Below, piece by piece: positions 1-5,283 of a DNA stretch of 5,283 nt (positions are counted from its first letter, which is position 1; each line of letters starts with the position of its first letter). The notes beneath the pieces are model-generated. The model made no database searches and had not been told where the DNA came from. It saw only the letters and a list, made by a program, of their open reading frames with translations. The stretch is from Bradyrhizobiaceae bacterium (lineage in GTDB: Bacteria; Pseudomonadota; Alphaproteobacteria; Rhizobiales; Hyphomicrobiaceae). Location: the NCBI GenBank assembly GCA_947475855.1, contig CANJPN010000469.1, positions 1 to 5,283 on the forward strand. Reading direction: 5' to 3'. Made by a program: the position numbers and the translations under genes.

Positions 1-47
1 CGGAATCATGGTTCGCCACAGCAGCAAACCCCCATCACGATTTGCAA

Positions 48-75
48 GGAAATCCACGGGGAAGCGTGGAAATCC
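48..75. repeat. Overlapping direct and inverted repeat upstream of the TctC-like gene (possible operator)
   Basis: GGAAATCC occurs twice with a 20-base period (48-55 and 68-75), about two helical turns apart. Overlapping it is an inverted repeat TCCACG-N6-CGTGGA (53-58 and 65-70). The spacing suits a dimeric regulator on one face of the helix, about 95 bases before the start codon. No regulator family is recognised, and a chance arrangement remains possible. Confidence 0.3.
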
Positions 76-155
76 GGCAACTCAAAGCCAGACTTCCCGC
101 TCGATCAGTAAACGAGATCAGCAGGTTGAAGAAACTTCACGGCCGACTAAATATC

Positions 156-162
156 GGGAGGG
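156..162 (+). promoter_or_regulatory. Ribosome binding site deciding the TctC-like start
   Basis: GGGAGGG lies 7 bases before the ATG at 170. It is the best Shine-Dalgarno match in the leader and supports this start over the upstream in-frame ATG at 8, which has only 7 bases of sequence before it in the window. Confidence 0.75.
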
Positions 163-169
163 TCTTGGC

Positions 170-1162
170 ATGCTCGGTTGCATACTGGCGCAGACACGCT
201 TGGCAGCAGCGGTCCTCTCCGCATTGCCCTTCGTCGCAGCCGCGGTTTGTCCCGCCGTGGCCCAGACATTCCCTTCCCAGCCCATTCGCATCGTGGTTGG
301 CGCAGGTGTCTCGACGCCGTCGGATATCCTGAGCCGCGTGTTGGCAACTGAACTCACCAACGCCGAGAAGTGGACGGTCATCGTCGAGAACCGGCCCGGC
401 GCATCGCAGGTGATCGGGGGAACGGAAGTTCAGAAGTCGCCGGCCGATGGCCATACCATCTTCAACTCGGGCCTGCCGATCGCCGCCGCACCCGCGCTGC
501 AGTCCAAAATCCCCTTTGACCTGCTGAAGGACTTCCAATCTGTTATCCAGATCGCCCGCTCGTACAACGTGCTGGTGGTCAACCCGTCGCTCTCTGCTCA
601 ATCGCTGCCGGAGCTCGTGGCCCTACTCAAAGCCCAGCCGGACAAGCTCAACTACTCTTCGGGCGGGCTTGGGACGCCAGCGCATCTCGTGGGCGAATTG
701 TTCAAGCAGCAGGCGGGAGTGCGAGCTGCGCATGTGCCATATGTGCAGTTCCCGCAGTCGATCACGGATCTCCTGAACGGCACCAATCACTACATGTTCA
801 TAACGACATTGCCCGTCATGGGCCTGATCGGCGAAGGCAAACTGCGTGCGCTCGCGGTCACCTCACCGCAGCGGCTACCTGCGCTCAAGGAAGTGCCGAC
901 CGTCGCGGAGCAGGGCTATGCGGGCCTGACGGTGGGTGACTGGAGCGGCATGATGGTGAAGACCGGTACTCCAGCCGCGATCATCGCACAGCTCAACACA
1001 GCGCTGAACAAGGCATTGAAACAGCCGGCGGTTACGCAGGCCTTCGCACGGGTCGCGGCCGAGCCGGTGGGTGGCGAACCCGAGGTGTTCACAAAGGTGT
1101 TGCGCGAAGACGTCGAGAAGTGGGGCAAGGTGATCGCGACAGCCGGCATCAAGCCGAACTGA
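170..1162 (+). CDS. Bug/TctC-family periplasmic solute-binding protein (orphan)
   Basis: A 330-residue substrate-binding protein of the tripartite tricarboxylate transporter (TTT) family, expected to bind a small carboxylate or related anion in the periplasm. The start at 170 is preferred because GGGAGGG (156-162) sits 7 bases upstream and a signal peptide follows at once: Arg10, a hydrophobic core at about 11-27, then a probable cut after AVA (29-31) before Gln32. The frame stays open back to an ATG at 8, but those 54 extra residues are polar and basic and would bury the signal peptide. Family marks: PIRIV (38-42), Asp52 where Bug proteins have a ligand-contacting Asp, ENRPGA (73-78), ADG (92-94), the loop YSSGGLGTPAH (162-172), and HVPY (188-191). 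The usual 'PFAPGG' loop is replaced by GAGVSTPS (44-51), so the ligand may be unusual. No tctA/tctB partner is visible, as is common for orphan Bug proteins. The family is very likely; the ligand is unknown. Confidence 0.92.
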   Translation: MLGCILAQTRLAAAVLSALPFVAAAVCPAVAQTFPSQPIRIVVGAGVSTPSDILSRVLATELTNAEKWTVIVENRPGASQVIGGTEVQKSPADGHTIFNSGLPIAAAPALQSKIPFDLLKDFQSVIQIARSYNVLVVNPSLSAQSLPELVALLKAQPDKLNYSSGGLGTPAHLVGELFKQQAGVRAAHVPYVQFPQSITDLLNGTNHYMFITTLPVMGLIGEGKLRALAVTSPQRLPALKEVPTVAEQGYAGLTVGDWSGMMVKTGTPAAIIAQLNTALNKALKQPAVTQAFARVAAEPVGGEPEVFTKVLREDVEKWGKVIATAGIKPN

Positions 1163-1190
1163 TGCGGTTGCCCGGTCTCGCGCTTGTGCC

Positions 1191-1229
1191 GTTCCCGGCG
1201 ACTGCCCCGCGCCTTTGAGTGGCGGGAAC
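1191..1229. repeat. Inverted repeat in the 1163-1304 intergenic region
   Basis: GTTCCCG (1191-1197) pairs perfectly with CGGGAAC (1223-1229) around a 25-base loop. A second pair, TTGCCC (1168-1173) with GGGCAA (1233-1238), encloses it. No T-run follows. It may fold in the 3' end of the TctC-like mRNA, or it may be chance in GC-rich DNA. Confidence 0.3.
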
Positions 1230-1252
1230 AATGGGCAATGATAGTGTAGCGC

Positions 1253-1299
1253 TTGAAAGCGCGAGGATAGGCCGCTTTCAATTTCTAGCTTCTTCTTAA
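1253..1299 (+). terminator. Probable intrinsic terminator after the TctC-like gene
   Basis: TTGAAAGCG (1253-1261) and CGCTTTCAA (1273-1281) form a perfect 9-bp stem with an 11-base loop. They are followed by the pyrimidine-rich run 1282-1297 (TTTCTAGCTTCTTCTT). The T-run is interrupted, so termination may be partial. It lies 90 bases after the stop at 1162 and ends just before the autotransporter remnant. A competing 5-bp hairpin (1249-1253 with 1258-1262) shares the left arm. Confidence 0.5.
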
Positions 1300-1304
1300 A
1301 GCTT

Positions 1305-1754
1305 ATGTGGAGTGAGCATAGAGGGGCAGTTGTGTTCAAGAGTTTCAATTGCGCTAGTGCCGGACAGCCAAAGACGCCGATCAGCTTCGCTAATGCGACC
1401 ACGCCAACAGAGCGCTTGGCGTTCCCGGCAATATTGACCACCGCTTTTTTGTCATTCTCGACGCCAGGAGCCATTGCCGGGCCAGATGTCTGCGCGGAGA
1501 CGCCGACAGCAGTCGTGTGTCAAGGTAACCAGTCCGCTGGCGTAAGCTATGTGAATACCGGGCACTCGAGCCTCACCGTCAACAATATCACGTCAAGCAC
1601 GCTCGGCCCGGTTACGTTCGAGCAGGCGGGGCCGGTTCAGGTGAATGTAGCGGCGGCATCGAGCACCGTCGGCGACATCACCGCCAAGTCCACAACCGTG
1701 ACGATCGGGGTCGACAGCAGCGGCTCGATCAGCGTGTCGAATAGCGGGATCTAG
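1305..1754 (+). pseudogene. Autotransporter fragment 1: signal peptide and N-terminal passenger
   Basis: A 149-codon piece. From ATG 1305, a long basic leader precedes a hydrophobic core LAFPAILTTAFLSF and a cut site near GAIA before GPDVC, which is an extended signal peptide of the kind common in autotransporters. The mature part opens with VVCQGNQSAG, a two-Cys 'C..C.GNQSAGI'-like start I associate with Bradyrhizobium/Rhodopseudomonas autotransporters. Val/Thr/Ser strand repeats follow. It ends at TAG 1752, but the same frame continues to about 1864 with passenger-like sequence (SSAPSTSINHAGSITSSNAF), so this stop is a lesion. If translated, it would give a short secreted fragment with no barrel. 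Confidence 0.75.
1321..1326 (+). promoter_or_regulatory. Ribosome-site-like GAGGGG before an alternative GTG start
   Basis: GAGGGG lies 5 bases before GTG 1332, in frame with the autotransporter signal peptide. ATG 1305 has only AT-rich sequence upstream. This suggests the ancestral start was GTG 1332, removing nine residues. Confidence 0.4.
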
Positions 1755-1865
1755 ACGCTGACATCGAGCGCACCTTCGACCTCGATCAACCACGCCGGCA
1801 GCATCACCTCATCCAATGCTTTCAGCAATGCCATCCGTGCAAGGAATACGGGGGCCGGTGCGGTT

Positions 1866-2362
1866 CGATCAATGTGCAAGGCGATATCAAAGGGGGAATC
1901 GTAAACGCCGAAACCAAGTCGGGGAACTTGTCGCTCGAGCTTCAGGGCTCGCATTCCGGGATGAATGCGAGTTCGACATCCGGCAACATCTCCGCAATCA
2001 CGCCTGCTTCCAATCACAGCTATGGCACAGTGGGCTTTTTCAACGGCATCTCTGCGTTGAACGGGTCCGCCTCCGTTTCCAATTCCGCTAGTCTGGCGTT
2101 CACCGGAGTCACTTCCTTCAATGCGTTCCAAGTCGTTTCGAACAACAGCCTAACGGTTCTGAACAGCGGCAACGTCAGTATCGCCGGCAGCTCTTCCGCC
2201 GCGATCAGGGCCGCCGGAATGACCGGTGGCACGGTTGCGGTGACCAATGACGGCACGATTACCGTTGCCAACGCCGGATTGAGGCCTGCGGGGTCGGGCG
2301 GCTCCGGCATTTACGCCGATTCAATTACGGGACGCGCGACCGTCACCAACAACGGTACCTGA
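1866..2362 (+). pseudogene. Autotransporter fragment 2: central passenger, frame-shifted
   Basis: Passenger sequence in frame 2, starting with SINVQGDIKGGIVNAE and rich in G-N-V-S/T repeats such as NSGNVSIAGSSSAAIRA and VTNDGTITVANAG, typical of a beta-helix. There is no start codon of its own with a ribosome site; the GTG at 1874 is only a Val codon within the passenger. TGA at 2360 closes the frame just after TVTNNGT. The common motif 'NNGTW' suggests a former TGG, but that is inference. Confidence 0.7.
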
Positions 2363-2784
2363 AACCTCAAGCCGAGTTTGCGTTGACCGGCTTCCACGGC
2401 AATGCCTTCAACGAGACCGGCTCAGGTGGCATTGCGCTCGCGGTCCGCAGCAACTCCGACACGATATTCACAGCCTCCCCGTCCATCGAGCTTGGAACAC
2501 AGTTCGCGATCGCGGATTTTGCGTTCGCACGTCCATTCATTCGTGCCGGTTTGACTTAGCGCGATACAAACACGTTCGCGACCACCGCCTCATTCATCGA
2601 AGCGCCTGCAGACCTCTCACGCTTCACGGTTCAGACCAAGGTCGACAAGATCGTGGGGGATGTCGGTTTAGGGATGGATCTCGTCGGCGGGCGGAACACG
2701 GCGCTGCGCATCATTTACAAAGGACAATTCGGTGAGCTGACGACACAGCACTCGGGCACCGCCAAGTTCAACATGAAGTTCTGA
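2362..2784 (+). pseudogene. Autotransporter fragment 3: C-terminal half of the beta-barrel
   Basis: Frame 1 reads PQAEFALTGFHGNAFNETG (from about 2365), then SPSIELGTQFAIADFAFARP, FIRAGLT, a TAG at 2557, SFIEAPADLSRFTVQTKVDK, DVGLGMDLVGG, LRIIYKGQFGELTTQHSG and a final FNMKF. The order (..FIRAG..F..APA..F.., ..G..D......LR..Y.G.F......H.....K...F) is the usual second half of an autotransporter beta-domain, with alternating strands and a terminal Phe. It has no start codon and carries an internal stop, so it cannot be expressed alone. Confidence 0.75.
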
Positions 2785-2820
2785 CGTGAGCGTTGCGAAG
2801 GCCTAACGCGAGAACTCACG
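2785..2820 (+). terminator. Imperfect hairpin directly after the autotransporter stop
   Basis: CGTGAGCGTT (2785-2794) pairs with AACG (2805-2808) and CTCACG (2815-2820), with a 6-base bulge on the right arm. It begins right after the TGA at 2782-2784, where a terminator would be expected. No T-run follows, so it may be a relic or a weak or factor-dependent site. Confidence 0.3.
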
Positions 2821-2902
2821 GCTCATTCGCTCAAACCGGCCGTGCGCTGAGGTTCCCCTCCCGGCGCCCACTCTGACCACTGGCCCCGCGCTGCGATGCC
2901 GG

Positions 2903-2908
2903 TATGAT
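2903..2908 (+). promoter_or_regulatory. Possible -10 element of the amidase promoter
   Basis: TATGAT differs at one base from the sigma-70-type consensus TATAAT and stands out in a GC-rich stretch. Transcription would begin near 2915, leaving a leader of about 25 bases before the ATG at 2940 and excluding the ATG at 2904. No good -35 hexamer is seen 16-18 bases upstream, so the call is tentative. Confidence 0.3.
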
Positions 2909-2939
2909 GGGGCGAACCAACAGCCGGAGCCCTTGCCCC

Positions 2940-4298
2940 ATGCCGCGCACGCCCACCCTCGACCAGCTCGCCGACGATCTAGCCCTCGGCCGCGTCACCG
3001 CCCGCAAACTCGTCGCGGATTGCCTTGCTCGGATCGACGATACCTCCGGCGAGGGCGCCCGCGCTTTCGTCCACGTCGCACGCCGCCAGGCGATCACGGC
3101 GGCGGAAGGCATCGACAGACTACGGGCCGCGGGCGCTGCACCTTCGCGCTACGCGGGCATCCCCGTGTCGATCAAGGACCTGTTCGACGTTCAAGGACAG
3201 GTGACGAAAGGCGGCTCGAAGGTGCTCGACGACAGGCCGGCCGCAACTGCCGACGCGCCGGCGGTGGCGCGGCTGCGGCAGGCCGGGTTCATCGTCATCG
3301 GCCGAACGAACATGACGGAGTTCGCGTTCTCCGGCGTCGGGCTCAATCCGCACTTCGGCACGCCCAAGTGCGCGTTCGACCGCAAGACCGGTCGCATTCC
3401 CGGCGGATCGTCATCGGGCGCCGCCGTTTCGGTCGTCGACGGGATGGCGCACATGGGCCTCGGCACGGATACCGGCGGGTCGTGCCGAATCCCCGCGGCG
3501 TTCAACGGTATCGTCGGGTTCAAGCCGACCGCTGCGCGCGTGCCGACCGCCGGCGCGTTGCCGCTGTCGCATTCGCTTGATTCGGTCGGGCCGCTGGCGC
3601 GCTCGGTCGCGTGCTGCGCGGCGATCGACACGATCATTGCAGGTGAGCCTGGACGCACGCTCGTGCCGGCATCGCTGAAGGGCTTGCGGATCGCGGCGCC
3701 GCAGACGTTCGTTCTGGGTGGTATGGACGAGGCCGTGTCGGGCGATCTGGATCGTGCACTGTCGGCGCTCTCGGCCGCGGGTGCAGTGGTCGACCGCATC
3801 GCGGTGCCGGAGTTCGACGACATCCCCAAGATCAATTCCAAGGCCGGGTTCGCCGCGCCCGAAGCACTCGCATGGCATATGGATCTGATCACCGAACGCG
3901 GACCGGATTACGATCCGCGCGTCTTGGTGCGGATCAATCGCGGCAAGGAGCAGACGGCGCTCGACTACATCAAGCTCCTCGATGATCGTGCAAAGCTGAT
4001 TGCCGCTGTCGAGAAGCGGCTTGCGGGTTATGACGTGATCGCGCTGCCGACGGTGCCGACGATCGCGCCGCCGATCAGCGCACTCGACAAGGACGACGAG
4101 TTTGGCCGGATCAACCTGCTGGCACTGCGCAATCCGACCGTCATCAACATGATCGACGGTTGCGCGATCTCGCTACCGATGCACAAGCCGGGAAATGCGC
4201 CGACTGGATTGATGCTCGCGGGCTTGCGCGGTCGCGACCACGCCGTCTTCTCGATCGCGGCGGCCGTCGAGGCGCTGCTCGATGCGCGGCACGGCTGA
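2940..4298 (+). CDS. Amidase-signature (AS) family amidohydrolase
   Basis: A 452-residue cytoplasmic hydrolase expected to cleave a C-N amide bond of a small amide to a carboxylate and ammonia; the substrate cannot be told from the sequence. The AS triad is complete: Lys79 (GIPVSIKDLFD), cis-Ser157 in GGSSSG (155-160) and nucleophile Ser181 in GTDTGGSCRIPA. The 24-residue gap between the two serines equals that in FAAH (Ser217/Ser241). Other family marks are GRTNMTEFAFSG, FNGIVGFKPT and YDVIALPTVP (364-373). Length is normal for a stand-alone amidase. No gatB/gatC genes are near and it is shorter than typical GatA, so a tRNA amidotransferase role is unlikely. ATG 2940 is preferred over the in-frame ATGs at 2904/2907: GGAG (2926-2929) precedes it, TATGAT overlaps the earlier ATGs, and MPRTPTLDQLADDLALG is a usual N-terminus. 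It has no signal peptide. Confidence 0.93.
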   Translation: MPRTPTLDQLADDLALGRVTARKLVADCLARIDDTSGEGARAFVHVARRQAITAAEGIDRLRAAGAAPSRYAGIPVSIKDLFDVQGQVTKGGSKVLDDRPAATADAPAVARLRQAGFIVIGRTNMTEFAFSGVGLNPHFGTPKCAFDRKTGRIPGGSSSGAAVSVVDGMAHMGLGTDTGGSCRIPAAFNGIVGFKPTAARVPTAGALPLSHSLDSVGPLARSVACCAAIDTIIAGEPGRTLVPASLKGLRIAAPQTFVLGGMDEAVSGDLDRALSALSAAGAVVDRIAVPEFDDIPKINSKAGFAAPEALAWHMDLITERGPDYDPRVLVRINRGKEQTALDYIKLLDDRAKLIAAVEKRLAGYDVIALPTVPTIAPPISALDKDDEFGRINLLALRNPTVINMIDGCAISLPMHKPGNAPTGLMLAGLRGRDHAVFSIAAAVEALLDARHG

Positions 4299-4314
4299 AG
4301 GGCACGTGTTGAGG

Positions 4315-4328
4315 GCCGACAGGTCGGC
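4315..4328. terminator. Small hairpin between convergent genes
   Basis: GCCGA (4315-4319) pairs with TCGGC (4324-4328) around loop CAGG, in the 46-base gap between the amidase stop and the minus-strand stop. An alternative fold, GACAG (4318-4322) with CTGTC (4328-4332), overlaps it. It could serve both directions, but neither side has a T-run. Confidence 0.3.
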
Positions 4329-4344
4329 TGTCAGCCCCCGGCAT

Positions 4345-5283
4345 TCAGCGCCGCAGCAAGGCGCCGGTAATGCGTTCGATGTCGTTGGTGCCGAGTTTGC
4401 GGGCTTCGTCATACCAATAGCTGGCCTTGGTGGCGTCGGCCGCGATACCGACCGCGCCGGCCTTCTTCAGCCATTCGGAATCGAACGAAGCTGCGAGCAG
4501 CGCTGCTGCATCGCCGGAACCCTCGAGCGCGGAGCGCTCCAGCATCGGGCGAGCGGCGGCGATATTGCCGAGGTCGAGCATGCGGCGGCCACGAGCCAAA
4601 GCCACCTGGCCAGGGGTAGCTGTCGATGCCGGGGCATTGGCCGGTGGAGGCGCAAGCTTCGTCGCGGCGGGCTGGATGGCGCGGGTCACGATCTGCGCAG
4701 GGGCCGCAGCGGCGGCCGGGGGGGCCGTTGGAGTGGCGGGCGCAGGCAATGCTGCCACCGCGGTTTGCGGTTTTGCGGCGACGGGGTTGGCCACCGGATT
4801 TGCCACGGGGATCTCATAGCGCTCTTCCGCGATCAGATTTCCATCTGACGTCATGAGTGTGGCAATGAGCCGTACCGCTCCGGCTGTCTTGGCGGGGAGG
4901 CGGACTTCAAGGCCTGGCAGTTCATCAAGCGTCAGCAACCAGGTATCGGGGCCCATCGGTATCCCGCGCGACATCACGGTGTCGGTCGGCAATCCGCGCA
5001 CCATGACGAAGGCGCCTTTGGGAATCGCCGATGCAGGTTCGATGTCGAGCCTCAGAAGACCGCCACGACCGGGCGTGAGATTTGTCTCACGCGATATGCG
5101 CACGGCAGGCGCCGGCGCTGCGGGGGCAGCCGGCTTTTCGACCTCGGTCTGGGGAGCCGACCGAGCCGGGCCAAGAGGGCGCGTCCCAGGACGTGGTGTA
5201 CGAGGCGGGGGAGGCAAGGGGCCCCGCGGCGTTGCGCGTAGGGAGGCCGTAGGCCGACCGGAGAGCAACGCCGCGGGGCGCCA
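4345..5283 (-). CDS. Partial gene for a Pro/Ala-rich protein with C-terminal Sel1/TPR-like segment
   Basis: The 5' end is outside the window: the frame is open to base 5283. The only upstream start, TTG 5266-5268, lies in a hairpin arm and has no convincing ribosome site. Numbered from that TTG: Pro/Arg-rich stretch 1-57; a compact domain about 58-153 that looks beta-rich (RISRETNLTPG, LLRLDIEPAS, GAFVMVRGLP, WLLTLDELPGLEVRLP, AVRLIATLM); a Pro/Ala linker about 154-220 with a short VANPVANPV repeat; a helical end about 221-302. That end (ARGRRMLDLGNIAAARPML..., then DATKASYWYDEARKLGT) resembles a degenerate Sel1/TPR pair, a protein-interaction fold. The layout suggests a cell-envelope or scaffold protein anchored by an unseen N-terminus. 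I do not recognise the 58-153 domain and assign no function. It is convergent with the amidase and so transcribed independently. Confidence 0.75.
   Translation of the reverse strand, partial: WRPAALLSGRPTASLRATPRGPLPPPPRTPRPGTRPLGPARSAPQTEVEKPAAPAAPAPAVRISRETNLTPGRGGLLRLDIEPASAIPKGAFVMVRGLPTDTVMSRGIPMGPDTWLLTLDELPGLEVRLPAKTAGAVRLIATLMTSDGNLIAEERYEIPVANPVANPVAAKPQTAVAALPAPATPTAPPAAAAAPAQIVTRAIQPAATKLAPPPANAPASTATPGQVALARGRRMLDLGNIAAARPMLERSALEGSGDAAALLAASFDSEWLKKAGAVGIAADATKASYWYDEARKLGTNDIERITGALLRR
5221..5279. repeat. Long palindromic element (perfect 15-bp inverted repeat) inside the open frame
   Basis: GCCCCGCGGCGTTGC (5221-5235) is exactly complementary to GCAACGCCGCGGGGC (5265-5279). 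Inside the 29-base loop, GGCC-GTA-GGCC (5245-5255) can form an inner stem, helped by GG 5241-5242 with CC 5258-5259. The shape (GC-rich stem, structured loop, about 60 bases) is that of a dispersed palindromic or REP-like element. On the minus strand it is read through in frame as roughly ALLSGRPTASLRATPRGP, with no stop. Its copy number in the genome cannot be seen here. Confidence 0.65.

Larger units (their letters stand above)
1305..2784 (+). pseudogene. Decayed autotransporter (type Va secretion), passenger plus partial beta-barrel
   Basis: Joined across lesions, this reads as one autotransporter: signal peptide, Ser/Thr/Asn/Gly/Val-rich beta-helical passenger, then a C-terminal outer-membrane barrel ending in Phe, as barrel proteins do. 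Lesions seen: TAG at 1752 inside passenger sequence; loss of one base near 1863-1865 (frame 3 gives ...GAGAV, frame 2 continues SINVQGD); TGA at 2360 after NNGT; a change from frame 2 to frame 1 at about 2355-2368 where passenger meets mid-barrel; TAG at 2557 inside the barrel. The barrel remnant is about 140 residues, whereas the family's barrel is usually about 260-280, so its first half and much of the passenger appear deleted. Two starts are possible: ATG 1305, with no good ribosome site, or GTG 1332, with GAGGGG 5 bases upstream. The intact ancestor would have exposed or released an adhesin-like passenger. No product of that kind can now be made. Confidence 0.85.

Noticed and set aside
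126..153. TTGAAG-N16-TAAATA as a promoter for the TctC-like gene
   Set aside because: Transcription would start at about base 160, within the ribosome binding site, leaving no usable leader.
8..169. N-terminal extension of the TctC-like frame from the ATG at 8
   Set aside because: It would place 54 polar, basic residues before a clear signal peptide; the ATG at 170 has a strong ribosome site.
245..256. Lipoprotein signal at Cys27 of the TctC-like protein
   Set aside because: The residue before Cys is Val, not Gly/Ala/Ser, and an ordinary AVA cleavage site follows.
1855..1875. Phase-variable switch at the autotransporter frameshift
   Set aside because: There is no homopolymer or short tandem repeat at the shift, and further stops downstream would still block expression.
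1751..2310. Minus-strand frames opposite the autotransporter remnant
   Set aside because: The plus strand carries coherent passenger motifs here; the minus frames have no recognisable start, ribosome site or domain.
2881..2896. Sigma-54-like promoter (TGGC...TGC) before the amidase
   Set aside because: The spacing between the GG and GC dinucleotides is one base short of the -24/-12 consensus.
2933..3580. Arg/His-rich plus-strand frame overlapping the amidase
   Set aside because: Out-of-frame shadow with the Arg-rich composition typical of high-GC coding DNA.
3191..3892. Long minus-strand frame (233 codons) opposite the amidase
   Set aside because: It is an antisense shadow of a strongly supported amidase in GC-rich DNA and shows no family features.
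4282..4848. Plus-strand frames of 188 and 130 codons opposite the Sel1-like gene
   Set aside because: Low-complexity Ala/Gly/Arg shadows; the minus strand reads as a structured protein with domain-linker-repeat order.

Overview
The window is GC-rich, with long arginine/alanine-rich shadow frames. Its contents are an orphan Bug/TctC-type binding protein, a stand-alone amidase, an autotransporter with a Bradyrhizobium/Rhodopseudomonas-type passenger and barrel, and a Sel1-like Pro/Ala-rich protein. This suggests an alphaproteobacterium of the Nitrobacteraceae (Bradyrhizobium, Rhodopseudomonas or Afipia). That assignment comes from recognising protein style, not from a database search.

Layout. 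Positions 1-169 are the leader of the first gene, with a repeat pair that could be an operator. Positions 170-1162 (+) encode a periplasmic solute-binding protein of the tripartite tricarboxylate transporter family. Positions 1163-1304 are intergenic, with a 9-bp-stem hairpin followed by a pyrimidine-rich run that probably ends that transcript. Positions 1305-2784 (+) hold a decayed autotransporter (type Va secretion). Its signal peptide, passenger and C-terminal barrel half can all be read, but only by crossing three in-frame stops and two frame changes. Positions 2785-2939 are intergenic, with an imperfect hairpin and a -10-like TATGAT. Positions 2940-4298 (+) encode an intact amidase-signature hydrolase with all three catalytic residues. 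Positions 4345 to the right edge (-) hold a convergent gene for an unrecognised protein with a C-terminal Sel1/TPR-like segment. Its upstream part is cut by the window edge.

Function. The binding protein and the amidase are types often found close together in such genomes (uptake of a small carboxylate or amide, then hydrolysis). Here a dead gene and a terminator-like hairpin separate them, so they are probably not one operon. No tctA/tctB membrane genes lie in the window. I see no mobile element with a transposase, no RNA gene, no CRISPR array and no defence or biosynthetic system.

The most interesting points are a perfect 15-bp inverted repeat (5221-5279), forming a long hairpin inside the open frame of the minus-strand gene, and the clear decay pattern of the autotransporter. 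I found no convincing evidence of a new multi-gene system.
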